Below are positions 1 to 6,979 of a DNA stretch of 64,000 nucleotides, piece after piece. Made by a program: the position numbers and the translations under genes. Position 1 is the stretch's first letter. Each line of letters begins with the position of its first letter. The stretch is from UBA668 sp041394605 (GTDB taxonomy: Bacteria > Actinomycetota > Acidimicrobiia > Acidimicrobiales > Ilumatobacteraceae): the NCBI GenBank assembly GCA_041394605.1, contig JAWKHX010000004.1, forward strand, positions 310,001 through 374,000. The letters are read 5' to 3'. A model generated the notes under the pieces. It did not search any database and was not told the DNA's origin. It was given only the letters and a program-made list of their open reading frames with translations.

Positions 1-402
1 CGTCAGGGTGATGTCGACGCCGTCGACGCAGGCGTTGCACGTGCCGGGTCCAACCGTGGCGGCCAACTCCTCGAAGTCGATCGTCGCCGCGGCGGCGAGG
101 AAGGCGTCGATCTCGCCGTCGGGCAGACGGCCGGTCAGCACAGCCGGCCCGTCCTCCCCGGTGCGGTGGACCTCGACGGTGCCGTCGTCGAAGACGAGGT
201 AGGTGGGGCAGTTGGGCCCCATCATCTGGCAACCGCCCATCTCCACGTAGCGGAGCACGACCGCAGGCGCGGGCACGGTGTCCGGCGCGGTGGTGGTGCT
301 GGCGGGCGGGGAGGTGGTGGCCGCCGACCCGCTGTCGTCGCCGCACGCGGCGGACGGGATGGCAAGGGCGGTGAGAAGGACGATGAGGGAACGGTGACGC
401 AT
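1..402 (-). CDS. Putative secreted lipoprotein, 3' end cut by the window edge
   Basis: Reading leftwards from an ATG at 402, the frame stays open to the window edge (134 codons). The N-terminus MRHRSLIVLLTALAIPSAAC is a lipoprotein signal with the lipobox Cys at residue 20. An Asp/Ser then Thr/Pro-rich linker follows, and then a compact domain with Cys pairs (GGCQMMGPNC around residue 55 and GTCNACVDG near residue 122). The Cys pairs suggest disulfides in an extracytoplasmic domain. I recognise no family. The neighbouring operon diverges from it. The lipoprotein assignment is firm; the function is unknown. Confidence 0.75.
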   Translation of the reverse strand, partial: MRHRSLIVLLTALAIPSAACGDDSGSAATTSPPASTTTAPDTVPAPAVVLRYVEMGGCQMMGPNCPTYLVFDDGTVEVHRTGEDGPAVLTGRLPDGEIDAFLAAAATIDFEELAATVGPGTCNACVDGVDITLT

Positions 403-472
403 GGACCGTTCGACGTCGGCGAACGTCGAGGCGGTTCCCGTTCATGCCGGTACGCAGGGCGAATACTCGCGC

Positions 473-533
473 TTGACATCATGATGTCAGCATGACATCA
501 TGATGACATCACCGAAAGGACGCGATGATGTCA
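473..533 (+). promoter_or_regulatory. Promoter overlapped by five 8-bp operator half-sites
   Basis: The half-site TGACATCA or its complement TGATGTCA occurs at 474-481, 482-489, 493-500, 504-511 and 526-533. The first two form a perfect 16-bp palindrome and the last lies in the start codons of the next gene. A TTGACA hexamer at 473-478 and CATCAT at 496-501 (17-bp spacing) form a plausible promoter inside the array. This layout fits a ribbon-helix-helix repressor binding cooperatively; the second gene downstream encodes such a domain. Confidence 0.6.
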
Positions 534-662
534 TACTTCGATCACGATCCCGCCCTGCTGGCCATGCTGCACGCTGACCGCGAGCGCCGCCTGCAGCGCA
601 TTCGCCAGCAGAGCCGCCTGCGCCGGCCGCAGCCGGGCAACGACGACCGCCGGTGGGGCTGA
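525..662 (+). CDS. Small basic protein (45 aa), first gene of the operon
   Basis: A 45-residue protein, MMSYFDHDPALLAMLHADRE at its start, with a basic helical middle containing SRLRR. AAAGGA lies about 9 nt before the tandem ATGs at 525 and 528. Its stop is 2 nt before the next ATG, so the genes are almost certainly co-translated. No family was recognised. Its Arg-rich helix resembles that of the 45-residue protein encoded at 51156-51293. The frame contains operator sequence at its very start, so repressor binding would also cover the initiation site. Confidence 0.6.
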   Translation: MMSYFDHDPALLAMLHADRERRLQRIRQQSRLRRPQPGNDDRRWG

Positions 663-664
663 CC

Positions 665-1120
665 ATGCAGCTGCAGCCCGTCATTCTCGCCGTGCAGTCG
701 GCACTCAGCGCCCAGGGCCAGTTGGCCGGTGGCGACGTCGCCGTGGAGGAAGCCATCGAGCACCTGGCGCAGGGGCTCGGCCCAGTGCTGCGCCAGGCGG
801 CGTTCGACCTGGCCGAGCAGGCCGCGGTGGAGGTCCGTGCGCAGTTGCCCGACCGGGTGGTGGACGTGGTGCTGGTCGACGGAGACCCGTCGCTGCGCAT
901 CACCGACGCGCCCGTCACCGACGCCGATCCGGCCGCCGGGGAGGACCTCGATGCCCGTATCACGCTGAGGATCACCCCCACGCTGAAGACCATGATCGAG
1001 GATGCCGCGGAGTCCGCCGGCGCATCGATCAACGGCTGGGTCCTCGACGCACTGTCCAAGCGGGCCCGCAAGGGCACCGACGAGCGGGGCTTCCGCTCCA
1101 CCACCACCTTCGATCTGTAA
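665..1120 (+). CDS. Ribbon-helix-helix (HicB/Arc-like) DNA-binding protein
   Basis: A protein of about 151 residues. The N-terminal 100 residues are acidic and helical (AVEEAIEHLAQGL). The last 50 residues hold ARITLRITPTLKTMIEDAAE followed by SAGASINGWVLDALSKRA, the beta strand, helix A, turn, helix B pattern of ribbon-helix-helix repressors. ATG at 665 is preferred; a GTG at 653 would overlap the upstream gene. A tandem half-site array sits in front of the operon, so autoregulation is a reasonable inference. No toxin gene accompanies it. The gene lies directly ahead of a DUF4097 protein. Confidence 0.75.
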   Translation: MQLQPVILAVQSALSAQGQLAGGDVAVEEAIEHLAQGLGPVLRQAAFDLAEQAAVEVRAQLPDRVVDVVLVDGDPSLRITDAPVTDADPAAGEDLDARITLRITPTLKTMIEDAAESAGASINGWVLDALSKRARKGTDERGFRSTTTFDL

Positions 1121-1132
1121 GAGGTACTTGCC

Positions 1133-1891
1133 ATGAACCGTCACGAACGCTGGCCCGTCGGGGCGCACCCGGTGCTGGACGTCGGTGTGCCATCGGGGAG
1201 CGTCGAGGTCCGAGTGGGCGAGGCTGGATGGGTGCAGGCGTCGCTGGAGTCCAGCGCCGCGGACGACTTCGAGATGTCCGCAGCCGGCGACCATGTCACG
1301 ATCCGCCACCCGTCCCGGTGGTCGATGCGCGGCCGCAGCTGCCGGCTGACGGTCACCGTGCCGTCGGGCTGCGATGTCCAGATCGACGCCGCCTCGGCGA
1401 CCATCCGCCTGGTCGGGTCGCTCGGTGGGGCGCGCGTGCGCACCGCCTCTGGCGACCTCACGTTCGACCGCCTCTCGCAATTGGACGCCACGTCGGCGAG
1501 CGGCGACATCTCCGGCGACACCGTGGAGGGCGATGCGTCGCTCACCGCCATCTCCGGCAACTGTGCACTGCGCCGTGTGGGCGGGTCGCTGCGGGCCGGG
1601 CTGACCTCGGCCGATCTGCGCGTCGACGCCTGCGACGGCGACGTCACCGTGGGTACCACCAGCGGCACCACGCGCATCGGCCACTGCGGTGGTAGCGACA
1701 TCTCCGTGCGCAGCGTCTCGGGCGACGTCCGCCTCGGCCTGCCGTCGGGCATCCGCGTGGAGGCCGACCTGTCCACGGTGAGTGGGCGGGCCCGTCTGCC
1801 CGACGCCGCCCCGTCCACGGGTGAGCGGCGCCCGGTGCATCTCAAGGTGAAGACGGTGTCCGGCGACATCCGCATCGAGCGGTCGCGCTGA
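1133..1891 (+). CDS. DUF4097 (toastrack) beta-strand repeat protein
   Basis: A 252-residue protein built from short beta-strand repeats: SGDLTFDRL, SGDISGDTV, SGNCALRRV, SGDVRLGL and SGDIRIE. The recurring S-G-[DN] turn every 15-25 residues is typical of DUF4097 toastrack domains. There is no signal peptide or membrane segment. The SD-like GAGG is 8 nt before ATG. It is the last gene of the operon with the small protein and the ribbon-helix-helix protein. Toastrack domains are often linked to sensing at the cell envelope, but no specific job can be given here. Confidence 0.85.
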   Translation: MNRHERWPVGAHPVLDVGVPSGSVEVRVGEAGWVQASLESSAADDFEMSAAGDHVTIRHPSRWSMRGRSCRLTVTVPSGCDVQIDAASATIRLVGSLGGARVRTASGDLTFDRLSQLDATSASGDISGDTVEGDASLTAISGNCALRRVGGSLRAGLTSADLRVDACDGDVTVGTTSGTTRIGHCGGSDISVRSVSGDVRLGLPSGIRVEADLSTVSGRARLPDAAPSTGERRPVHLKVKTVSGDIRIERSR

Positions 1892-1930
1892 CCGCGGCGC
1901 GAGCCGTGCGGCGCCGGGGCCTGAGCCGGC

Positions 1931-3472
1931 TTACAGCACCACTTCGATGAGGCGCGGCCCGCGGCTGCGCATCGCCGCAGCGAACGCATCGGCGAACGCC
2001 GGCAGGGTGTCCACTCGCACGGCTTCCACGCCCATGCCGTTGGCCAGGTGCACCCAGTCCAGGTTCGGGTTGCCGAGGTCCAGCATGGACAGCGCCTTCT
2101 CGCCGCCGACGGCGCCCACGCGAGCCAACTCGATGTTGAGGATCGCGTAGGAGCGGTTGGCGAAGATCACCGTGGTCACGTCCAGTTGCTCGCGGGCCTG
2201 GGTCCAGAGCGACTGCACGGTGTACATGGCGCCCCCGTCGCCGTGCAGGCACACCACCTTGCGGTCCGGGCAGGCGATGGCCGCGCCGTTCGCCACGGGC
2301 AGCCCTTGGCCGATCGAACCGCCGGTGAGCGACAGGTGGTCGTGCGGCGCCGCCGTGGCCAAGGCCAGTTGGGCGCCCAGGCCCGAGGTCGCCGCCTCGT
2401 CACTGACGATCGCGCCGTCCGGCAGGTGGGCGGCGATGATCCGCCCCACGGAGAACTGGTCCAGCCGGCCGTCGGTGGAGGCGTCCACGCTCAGCGCTGC
2501 CCGGCCGGGGTCGGCCCCCGTGGCGCCCAGGCCGTCCACCACCGCCTGCAACGCCGCCACCGGTTCTTCGTGCGGGTGGGCGAGCACCAGCACCTCGGCG
2601 CCGTCGGGAAGCCCGACGCTGGGCTTGCCCGGGTAGGCGAAGAACGCCACCGGTGGCTTCGTGCCCACCAGCACCAACTGCTCCACGTCCTTCAGCAGGT
2701 CCACGATCTGCTCGGCGAAGTAGGGGATGCGGGCAACCGGGTAGCGGCCGGCGCCGCGGGCGAGGCGGGCGGTGAACGTGTCGCACAGCACCAGGGCACC
2801 GGTGGCCGCAGCGATGCGCCCGCCGGCGTCCAGGCCGTCCTGCCCGAGCGCGGCGCCGCCCAGCAGCACCGCGGTGCGTCGCCCGTTGCGCAGCGCCTGC
2901 ACCACGGTGGTGACGGCGTCGTCCGGCACGGGCTGCGCGGCAGCGACCGGTAGCGGCGCAGCCGGGCGTTCCGCCGCACCCCACGCCACGTCGGCGGGGA
3001 GGATCAGCGTGGCCACCTGGTGCGGCGCCTGCATCGCGGCCTGCACGGCGCGGGCCGTGTCGGCAGCCACCGACGCCGGGCTGGTGGCAGTGTGCACCCA
3101 GCCCGACACGGGGCGGGCGATGCCGGCGATGTCGCTGGTGAGCGGGGCGTCGTAGCGGCCGTGGTAGGTGGCGTGGTCGCCCACCACGTTGACGACGGGC
3201 GAGTTGGCCCGGCGGGCGTTGTGCAGGTTGGCCAGGCCATTGCCCAGCCCGGGCCCGAGGTGCAGCAGGGTGGCGGCCGGCTTGCCGGCCATCCGCCCGT
3301 ACCCGTCGGCCATGCCGGTGACGACGCCCTCGAACAGGCCCAGCACGGGCCGCATGCCTGGCACCTGGTCCAGCGCTGCCACGAAGTGCATCTCCGACGT
3401 GCCGGGGTTGGCGAAGCAGACCTCGACCCCGCTGCCGACGAGTGTGCGGACCATGGATTCGGCGCCGTTCAT
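1931..3472 (-). CDS. ilvX: Thiamine diphosphate enzyme, IlvX-like acetolactate synthase large-subunit homologue
   Basis: A 513-residue ThDP-dependent enzyme of the acetolactate synthase/benzoylformate decarboxylase superfamily. The start MNGAESMVRTLVGSGVEVCF and the blocks FANPGTSEMHF, LHLGPGLGNGLANLHNARRA and GDHATYHGRYDAPL closely match what I recall of mycobacterial IlvX. The conserved N-terminal Glu is in FEGV. The C-terminal ThDP/Mg motif begins GDGGAMYT and ends near ANRSY. No small regulatory subunit (ilvN) is adjacent, and the partner genes encode an exporter and a thioesterase, so branched-chain amino acid synthesis is doubtful. The actual substrate is unknown. Confidence 0.85.
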   Translation of the reverse strand: MNGAESMVRTLVGSGVEVCFANPGTSEMHFVAALDQVPGMRPVLGLFEGVVTGMADGYGRMAGKPAATLLHLGPGLGNGLANLHNARRANSPVVNVVGDHATYHGRYDAPLTSDIAGIARPVSGWVHTATSPASVAADTARAVQAAMQAPHQVATLILPADVAWGAAERPAAPLPVAAAQPVPDDAVTTVVQALRNGRRTAVLLGGAALGQDGLDAGGRIAAATGALVLCDTFTARLARGAGRYPVARIPYFAEQIVDLLKDVEQLVLVGTKPPVAFFAYPGKPSVGLPDGAEVLVLAHPHEEPVAALQAVVDGLGATGADPGRAALSVDASTDGRLDQFSVGRIIAAHLPDGAIVSDEAATSGLGAQLALATAAPHDHLSLTGGSIGQGLPVANGAAIACPDRKVVCLHGDGGAMYTVQSLWTQAREQLDVTTVIFANRSYAILNIELARVGAVGGEKALSMLDLGNPNLDWVHLANGMGVEAVRVDTLPAFADAFAAAMRSRGPRLIEVVL

Positions 3473-3483
3473 GACGGCCGAGC

Positions 3484-4905
3484 CTACGCAGGTCGTGCCG
3501 GTGCGCCGAGTTGGGGATGATCGCCCGCGGGCGCGCCGCCGGGCAGGGACGCACCGGTGCGCAGCGGGATGGCGAGGACGGAGGTGCCCAGCCCGCCGAC
3601 GACGATCAGCCACCAGATCTCGTCGAAGGCGGCGAGCGCCCCCTCCGGCCCCGTGGCCGCGCCGAGGAATCCGATGGTGAGCGCCACGCCGAGCGTGCCC
3701 CCGAACTGCCGTCCGGCCTGGAGGGCGGCGCCGCCCACGCCGCGACGGTTCGGCGGCAGCGCCTGGGCGACGACGCTGGACAGTTGGGGGAAGACCAGTC
3801 CCACGCCGAACCCGCTGAGGACCATCGAGGGGAAGTAGTCGCGGAAGTAGGACGCGTCCGGGCCGAGCAGGACGAGCCGGTAGAAGCCGCAGGCCGCGTA
3901 CAGCACGCCGCCGGCGATCAGCAGTGGGCGCTGCCCGATCCGCCCGGCCAGTGCCCCGACCCGAGGTGCCACCAGGCCGACGATCGCCGGCCCTGGCGCG
4001 ACGCCGAAGCCGGCTTTCAGGATCGACCATCCCCACACCTGGGTGAGGAACAGGATGGACCCGAAGAACAGTGCGGAGAAGGCCGTGCCGAAGACGAACA
4101 TCGAGAGGTTCGCCCACCGGAAGTTGCCGATCCGGAACAGGTCGAGGTTGAGCACGGGGGCGTCGGTGCGTCGCTGATGGGCAATGAACATCGCCACCGC
4201 GACGGCCCCGGCGGCGAGGAGGCCGATGGTGCGGCCGGACAGCCACGCGGCTTCCTTGGTGCCGACCACGGCGTAGGAGAGCAGGCCCGCCGCGGCCGCA
4301 ACGATCACCACCCCGACGGCGGACGGGACCTTGGTGTCCGGGGCGGACGACTCGTGCAGCGCGGCCCGGCCGGCGATCATCGTGTACAGGCCGACCGGCA
4401 GGTTGACGAAGAACGCCCAACGCCAACCGAGGGCTTCCACGATGGCCGCGCCCAGTGTCGGGCCGAGTGCACCGGCGACGGCGCCGGCTGCGCCCCAGAT
4501 GGCCACTGCCTTCGGGAGTTGGTCGTGGGCGAACGCGTGCATCACCAGCGCCAAGGAGGCGGGGATGAGGGCGGCCGCGCCGGCCGCCTGCAGGATGCGG
4601 AACGCGATGAGGAGTTCTGCCGTGGGGGCAAGGCCGCACGCCATCGACGCGGCGGTGAACAGGGCCGATCCGGCGAGGAAGATGCGGCGGTGCCCGAACC
4701 GGTCGGCGATCTTGCCGGCCGGGATCAGCAGCGCGGCGAAGACGATGGTGTACGCGTTGAGGACCCAGGACAGCCCGGCGGCGCTGGTGCTCGAGAAGGT
4801 GGACGCGATGTCCGGGAAGGCGACATAGAGGATCGTCGTGTCGAGGAATGTCGCCAAGGTGGCCAGCGAGGCGATCCAGAGGGCGCGCTTGGAGTGGGTG
4901 TACAC
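3484..4905 (-). CDS. MFS drug-efflux type transporter (DHA2-like)
   Basis: A 473-residue polytopic membrane protein starting at GTG. It opens with SKRALWIASLATLATFLDTT, followed by motifs typical of the DHA2/EmrB drug:proton antiporters: VLNAYTIVFAALLIPAG, KIADRFGHRRIF and LGWRWAFFVNLP. About 12-14 hydrophobic segments are visible. It starts 3 nt after the stop of the thioesterase gene and is followed by the ThDP enzyme after 11 nt, so the three form one transcription unit. An HxlR regulator is divergent, which suggests the pump responds to the same signal. Confidence 0.88.
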   Translation of the reverse strand: MYTHSKRALWIASLATLATFLDTTILYVAFPDIASTFSSTSAAGLSWVLNAYTIVFAALLIPAGKIADRFGHRRIFLAGSALFTAASMACGLAPTAELLIAFRILQAAGAAALIPASLALVMHAFAHDQLPKAVAIWGAAGAVAGALGPTLGAAIVEALGWRWAFFVNLPVGLYTMIAGRAALHESSAPDTKVPSAVGVVIVAAAAGLLSYAVVGTKEAAWLSGRTIGLLAAGAVAVAMFIAHQRRTDAPVLNLDLFRIGNFRWANLSMFVFGTAFSALFFGSILFLTQVWGWSILKAGFGVAPGPAIVGLVAPRVGALAGRIGQRPLLIAGGVLYAACGFYRLVLLGPDASYFRDYFPSMVLSGFGVGLVFPQLSSVVAQALPPNRRGVGGAALQAGRQFGGTLGVALTIGFLGAATGPEGALAAFDEIWWLIVVGGLGTSVLAIPLRTGASLPGGAPAGDHPQLGAPARPA

Positions 4906-4908
4906 GGG

Positions 4909-5724
4909 TCAGCCCTCCGCCGTGAGCCGGGTTTGGAACGACTCCGCGACCGGGATGCCGGTCATGGTGGTGATCACCCCGTGCTCGACCGCAAGACCAC
5001 CGGCGGAGGTGTCGACCGAGAACCTGGCGCAGAGCCATTCGTCGTCCTCGAGGAGCACGGCATCGCGGTGGATGTGGGTGGTGAGATCGATGCTCACGCC
5101 GCCCGCCGGGGGTGTGACCCGGACGAAGGCCGGCGGCGGGAACCAGTCCACCGCCATCGCCAGCCAGGCCGCATCGACCCGGCGGTCGCCGCGCGGCCTG
5201 AGGTAGCCACGCACCATGGCGTGCGGAGCCCCCGAGAACGGAAGGCTGCTGGGGTCGAGCAGCGCGTCGGCCCGGTCGAAGTGTCGGGAACGCTCCACCT
5301 CGATGGGAACGCACTCGGCGACGGGCGGTAGGCCGAGTGCCACGGGGGCCGTCCACTCCACCCCGGTGCGCGACGTCATGGCCGTGAGCCGGCTGGTGAG
5401 CAGCACGCGATCGTCCTGCACGAGGTCGGCGACGATGGTGGACATCGACCTCCCGCGACGCACCTCGCCGACCCTCAGCAACGCCGGTCCGGCGGCGGCG
5501 TTGCGCAGGAAGGTGGTGGTGAGCGTGCGGACGCTGCGGTCCGGGGCCACGGCCTCGGCGCCGCGAACGGCCAGTGCGCACATGTAGCCGCCGTGGATGC
5601 CGACGAGGGACGTCCACCCGTCGTCCAGCTCGACCTCGAACACCCCGGGCCGCTCGGCCATCGGGATCAGCGTCGTCGTGCGGGCGAAGTCGCTGCGGAC
5701 GGTCTCGGAGCTGAGTTCAATCAT
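4909..5724 (-). CDS. TesB-like acyl-CoA thioesterase family protein
   Basis: A 271-residue protein with two hotdog-like halves. The N-half has GVFEVELDDGWTSLVGIHGG and YMCALAVRGAEAV; the C-half has GVSIDLTTHIHRDAVLLEDD and EWLCARFSVDTSAGGLAVEHG. That is the double-hotdog layout of type II acyl-CoA thioesterases used in mycobacterial and related actinobacterial proteins. The ATG at 5724 is favoured over an upstream in-frame ATG at 5766, because the longer start would run through the operator repeats. First gene of the three-gene leftward operon. The acyl substrate is not inferable. Confidence 0.82.
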   Translation of the reverse strand: MIELSSETVRSDFARTTTLIPMAERPGVFEVELDDGWTSLVGIHGGYMCALAVRGAEAVAPDRSVRTLTTTFLRNAAAGPALLRVGEVRRGRSMSTIVADLVQDDRVLLTSRLTAMTSRTGVEWTAPVALGLPPVAECVPIEVERSRHFDRADALLDPSSLPFSGAPHAMVRGYLRPRGDRRVDAAWLAMAVDWFPPPAFVRVTPPAGGVSIDLTTHIHRDAVLLEDDEWLCARFSVDTSAGGLAVEHGVITTMTGIPVAESFQTRLTAEG

Positions 5725-5762
5725 GCAACTGATACTGCCATGGTTGAGTTCGATGATGCAAC
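5712..5762. promoter_or_regulatory. Two direct-repeat operators between the thioesterase and HxlR genes
   Basis: TGAGTTCAATCATGCAAC (5712-5729) and TGAGTTCGATGATGCAAC (5745-5762) match at 16 of 18 positions and are offset by 33 bp, about three helical turns. Each contains an imperfect dyad AGTTnnATnATnnAAC(T/C). The first overlaps the thioesterase start codon and the second lies just upstream of the hxlR promoter. They are good candidates for binding by the divergent HxlR-family regulator. Confidence 0.6.
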
Positions 5763-5767
5763 CCACG

Positions 5768-5798
5768 TAGCATCGGTCACATGAGGCCGGTCACATGA
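5768..5798 (+). promoter_or_regulatory. Leaderless-type promoter and duplicated start region of the HxlR gene
   Basis: TAGCAT (5768-5773) is followed after 7 nt by an ATG at 5781 that opens only five codons and stops at 5796-5798. That TGA overlaps the true ATG at 5795. The block CGGTCACATGAGG occurs twice in tandem (5774-5786 and 5788-5800). This looks like a small duplication that converted the original leaderless start into a five-codon leader. Confidence 0.5.
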
Positions 5799-6250
5799 GG
5801 AAGGCGTCGTTCGCCGACATGAACTGCTCGATCGCCCAGTCGCTGGAGATCGTGGGCGAGTGGTGGAGCCTGCTGATCCTGCGCGACTGCTTCCTCGGCA
5901 TCCGCCGGTTCGACGACTTCGTCGAGCGTCTCGGCATCTCCCGCAACATCCTCACCGAGCGGCTCAACACGCTCGTCGACGCGGGCGTGCTGGAGCGCCG
6001 CCCGTACGACGCCGGCCGCGGCCGCTTCGATTACGTGCTCACCGACAAGGGGCGGGCCCTCTGGCCGGTGATGACGGCGCTGCGCCAGTGGGGCGACGAA
6101 TGGATCCTCGGCAAGGGCAACGAACCCGTGCTGCTGGAGCACAAGGGGCACGGCCACCTCACGACCGCCGTGATGACCTGCGACGTATGCGGCGAGGTGC
6201 TGGACGCCCGCTCGGTGCGAGCCGTGCCCGGGCCAGGCGACGGGCGCTGA
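5795..6250 (+). CDS. HxlR-family winged-helix transcriptional regulator
   Basis: A 151-residue HxlR-type regulator. The conserved N-terminal block has the Cys of MNCSIAQSLEIVGEWWSLLI, then RDCFLGIRRFDDFVERLGIS, RNILTERLNTLVDAGVLERR and YVLTDKGRALWPVMTALRQW. The single conserved Cys near residue 10 is used for redox or electrophile sensing in some family members. A second pair (CDVCGE) lies near the C-terminus. It is divergent from the thioesterase/MFS/ThDP operon and probably controls it through the paired repeats in the shared upstream region. Confidence 0.92.
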   Translation: MRKASFADMNCSIAQSLEIVGEWWSLLILRDCFLGIRRFDDFVERLGISRNILTERLNTLVDAGVLERRPYDAGRGRFDYVLTDKGRALWPVMTALRQWGDEWILGKGNEPVLLEHKGHGHLTTAVMTCDVCGEVLDARSVRAVPGPGDGR

Positions 6251-6284
6251 GCCTGCGGGCGGCAACGGCACACGGCCGGCGCAG

Positions 6285-6359
6285 TGGCGCCCTCGGCAGG
6301 ATTCGAACCTGCGCACACGGCTCCGGAGGCCGATGCTCTATCCCCTGAGCTACGAGGGC
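6285..6359 (-). tRNA. tRNA-Arg (anticodon CCG)
   Basis: On the minus strand a cloverleaf can be folded. The acceptor arm is GCCCTCG/CGAGGGC, the D arm GCTC/GAGC, and the anticodon loop CTCCGGA has CCG at positions 34-36. The T arm is GCAGG/CCTGC with loop TTCGAAT. The 3' CCA is encoded. The top pair of the anticodon stem is a T-T mismatch (27/43), which is mild. It decodes CGG, a common Arg codon in this GC-rich sequence. Confidence 0.95.
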
Positions 6360-6427
6360 GGGGGTCCTGGTGGACCGGGCCACGATAGCGACCAACCGGT
6401 GCGGCTGCACTGCCGTTGTCGTGCGGT

Positions 6428-6898
6428 TCAGGTGCCGGTGACCTGGGCGGAGGTGTTGCCCTTCCAGAACCGGGCGCCGTGGCCGAACTGGGCGGCGCGG
6501 TCGTCCGGGTTGTAGAGCGAGCAGACGTCCAGGCTCAGGCACCCGCAGCCGATGCAGGAGTCCAGGCGGTCGCGCAGGCGCTCCAGCCACTCGATCTGCT
6601 GGTCCAGCGTCGCCCTCCACGACTCGCTGAGGTGCTGCCAGTCCGCCTCGGTGGGGGTGCGGCCCTCGGGCAGGGTGGCCAGCGCGGCCCGGATCTGCTC
6701 CAGGCTCAGCCCCACCTGCTGGGCGGCGCGGATGAAGGCGATGCGGCGCAGCGTGTCGCGGGTGTAGCGGCGCCGGTTGCCCTCGGTGCGGCCGGCCGTG
6801 TGCAGCAGGCCCTCGGCTTCGTAGAAGCGGATCGCGGACGCGGCGATGCCCGCCCGTGTGCTGAGTTGGCCGATGCTGAGCAGGTCGGAGCCGTCCAC
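6428..6898 (-). CDS. soxR: Redox-sensitive transcriptional activator SoxR
   Basis: A 156-residue MerR-family regulator. The N-terminal helix-turn-helix has LLSIGQLSTRAGIAASAIRF followed by YEAEGLL. A dimerisation helix and the C-terminal CIGCGCLSLDVC follow, exactly the C-x2-C-x-C-x5-C [2Fe-2S] ligand set of SoxR. Length matches E. coli SoxR. The GTG start at 6898 has a good SD (GGAGG, spacing about 5). No soxS is nearby, as expected outside enterobacteria, where SoxR acts directly on target genes. The SoxR box in the divergent intergenic region suggests it controls the next gene. Confidence 0.93.
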   Translation of the reverse strand: MDGSDLLSIGQLSTRAGIAASAIRFYEAEGLLHTAGRTEGNRRRYTRDTLRRIAFIRAAQQVGLSLEQIRAALATLPEGRTPTEADWQHLSESWRATLDQQIEWLERLRDRLDSCIGCGCLSLDVCSLYNPDDRAAQFGHGARFWKGNTSAQVTGT

Positions 6899-6940
6899 CG
6901 AACCTCCGTGAAGATGGGTGTCGAAAGGGTGATCGAAGGC

Positions 6941-6961
6941 CTTGACATCAACCAAGGTTGA
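6941..6961 (+). promoter_or_regulatory. SoxR box with -35 element
   Basis: TTGACA (6942-6947) directly abuts the inverted repeat TCAACC-AA-GGTTGA (6948-6961). SoxR boxes sit between an over-spaced -35 and -10, and this dyad lies just where expected for the rightward gene starting at 6980. The -10 is not clear (candidates AGGGTA or GGTAGT near 6968-6974), so the rightward transcript would be nearly leaderless. Confidence 0.65.
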
Positions 6962-6979
6962 GCATGGAGGGTAGTGGGC

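Noticed and set aside
1931..5617. A 1,228-codon open frame on the minus strand
   Set aside because: Only its C-terminal 513 codons encode a recognisable protein (IlvX-like). The rest is Arg/Pro-rich out-of-frame translation of the MFS and thioesterase genes, caused by high GC and lack of stops.
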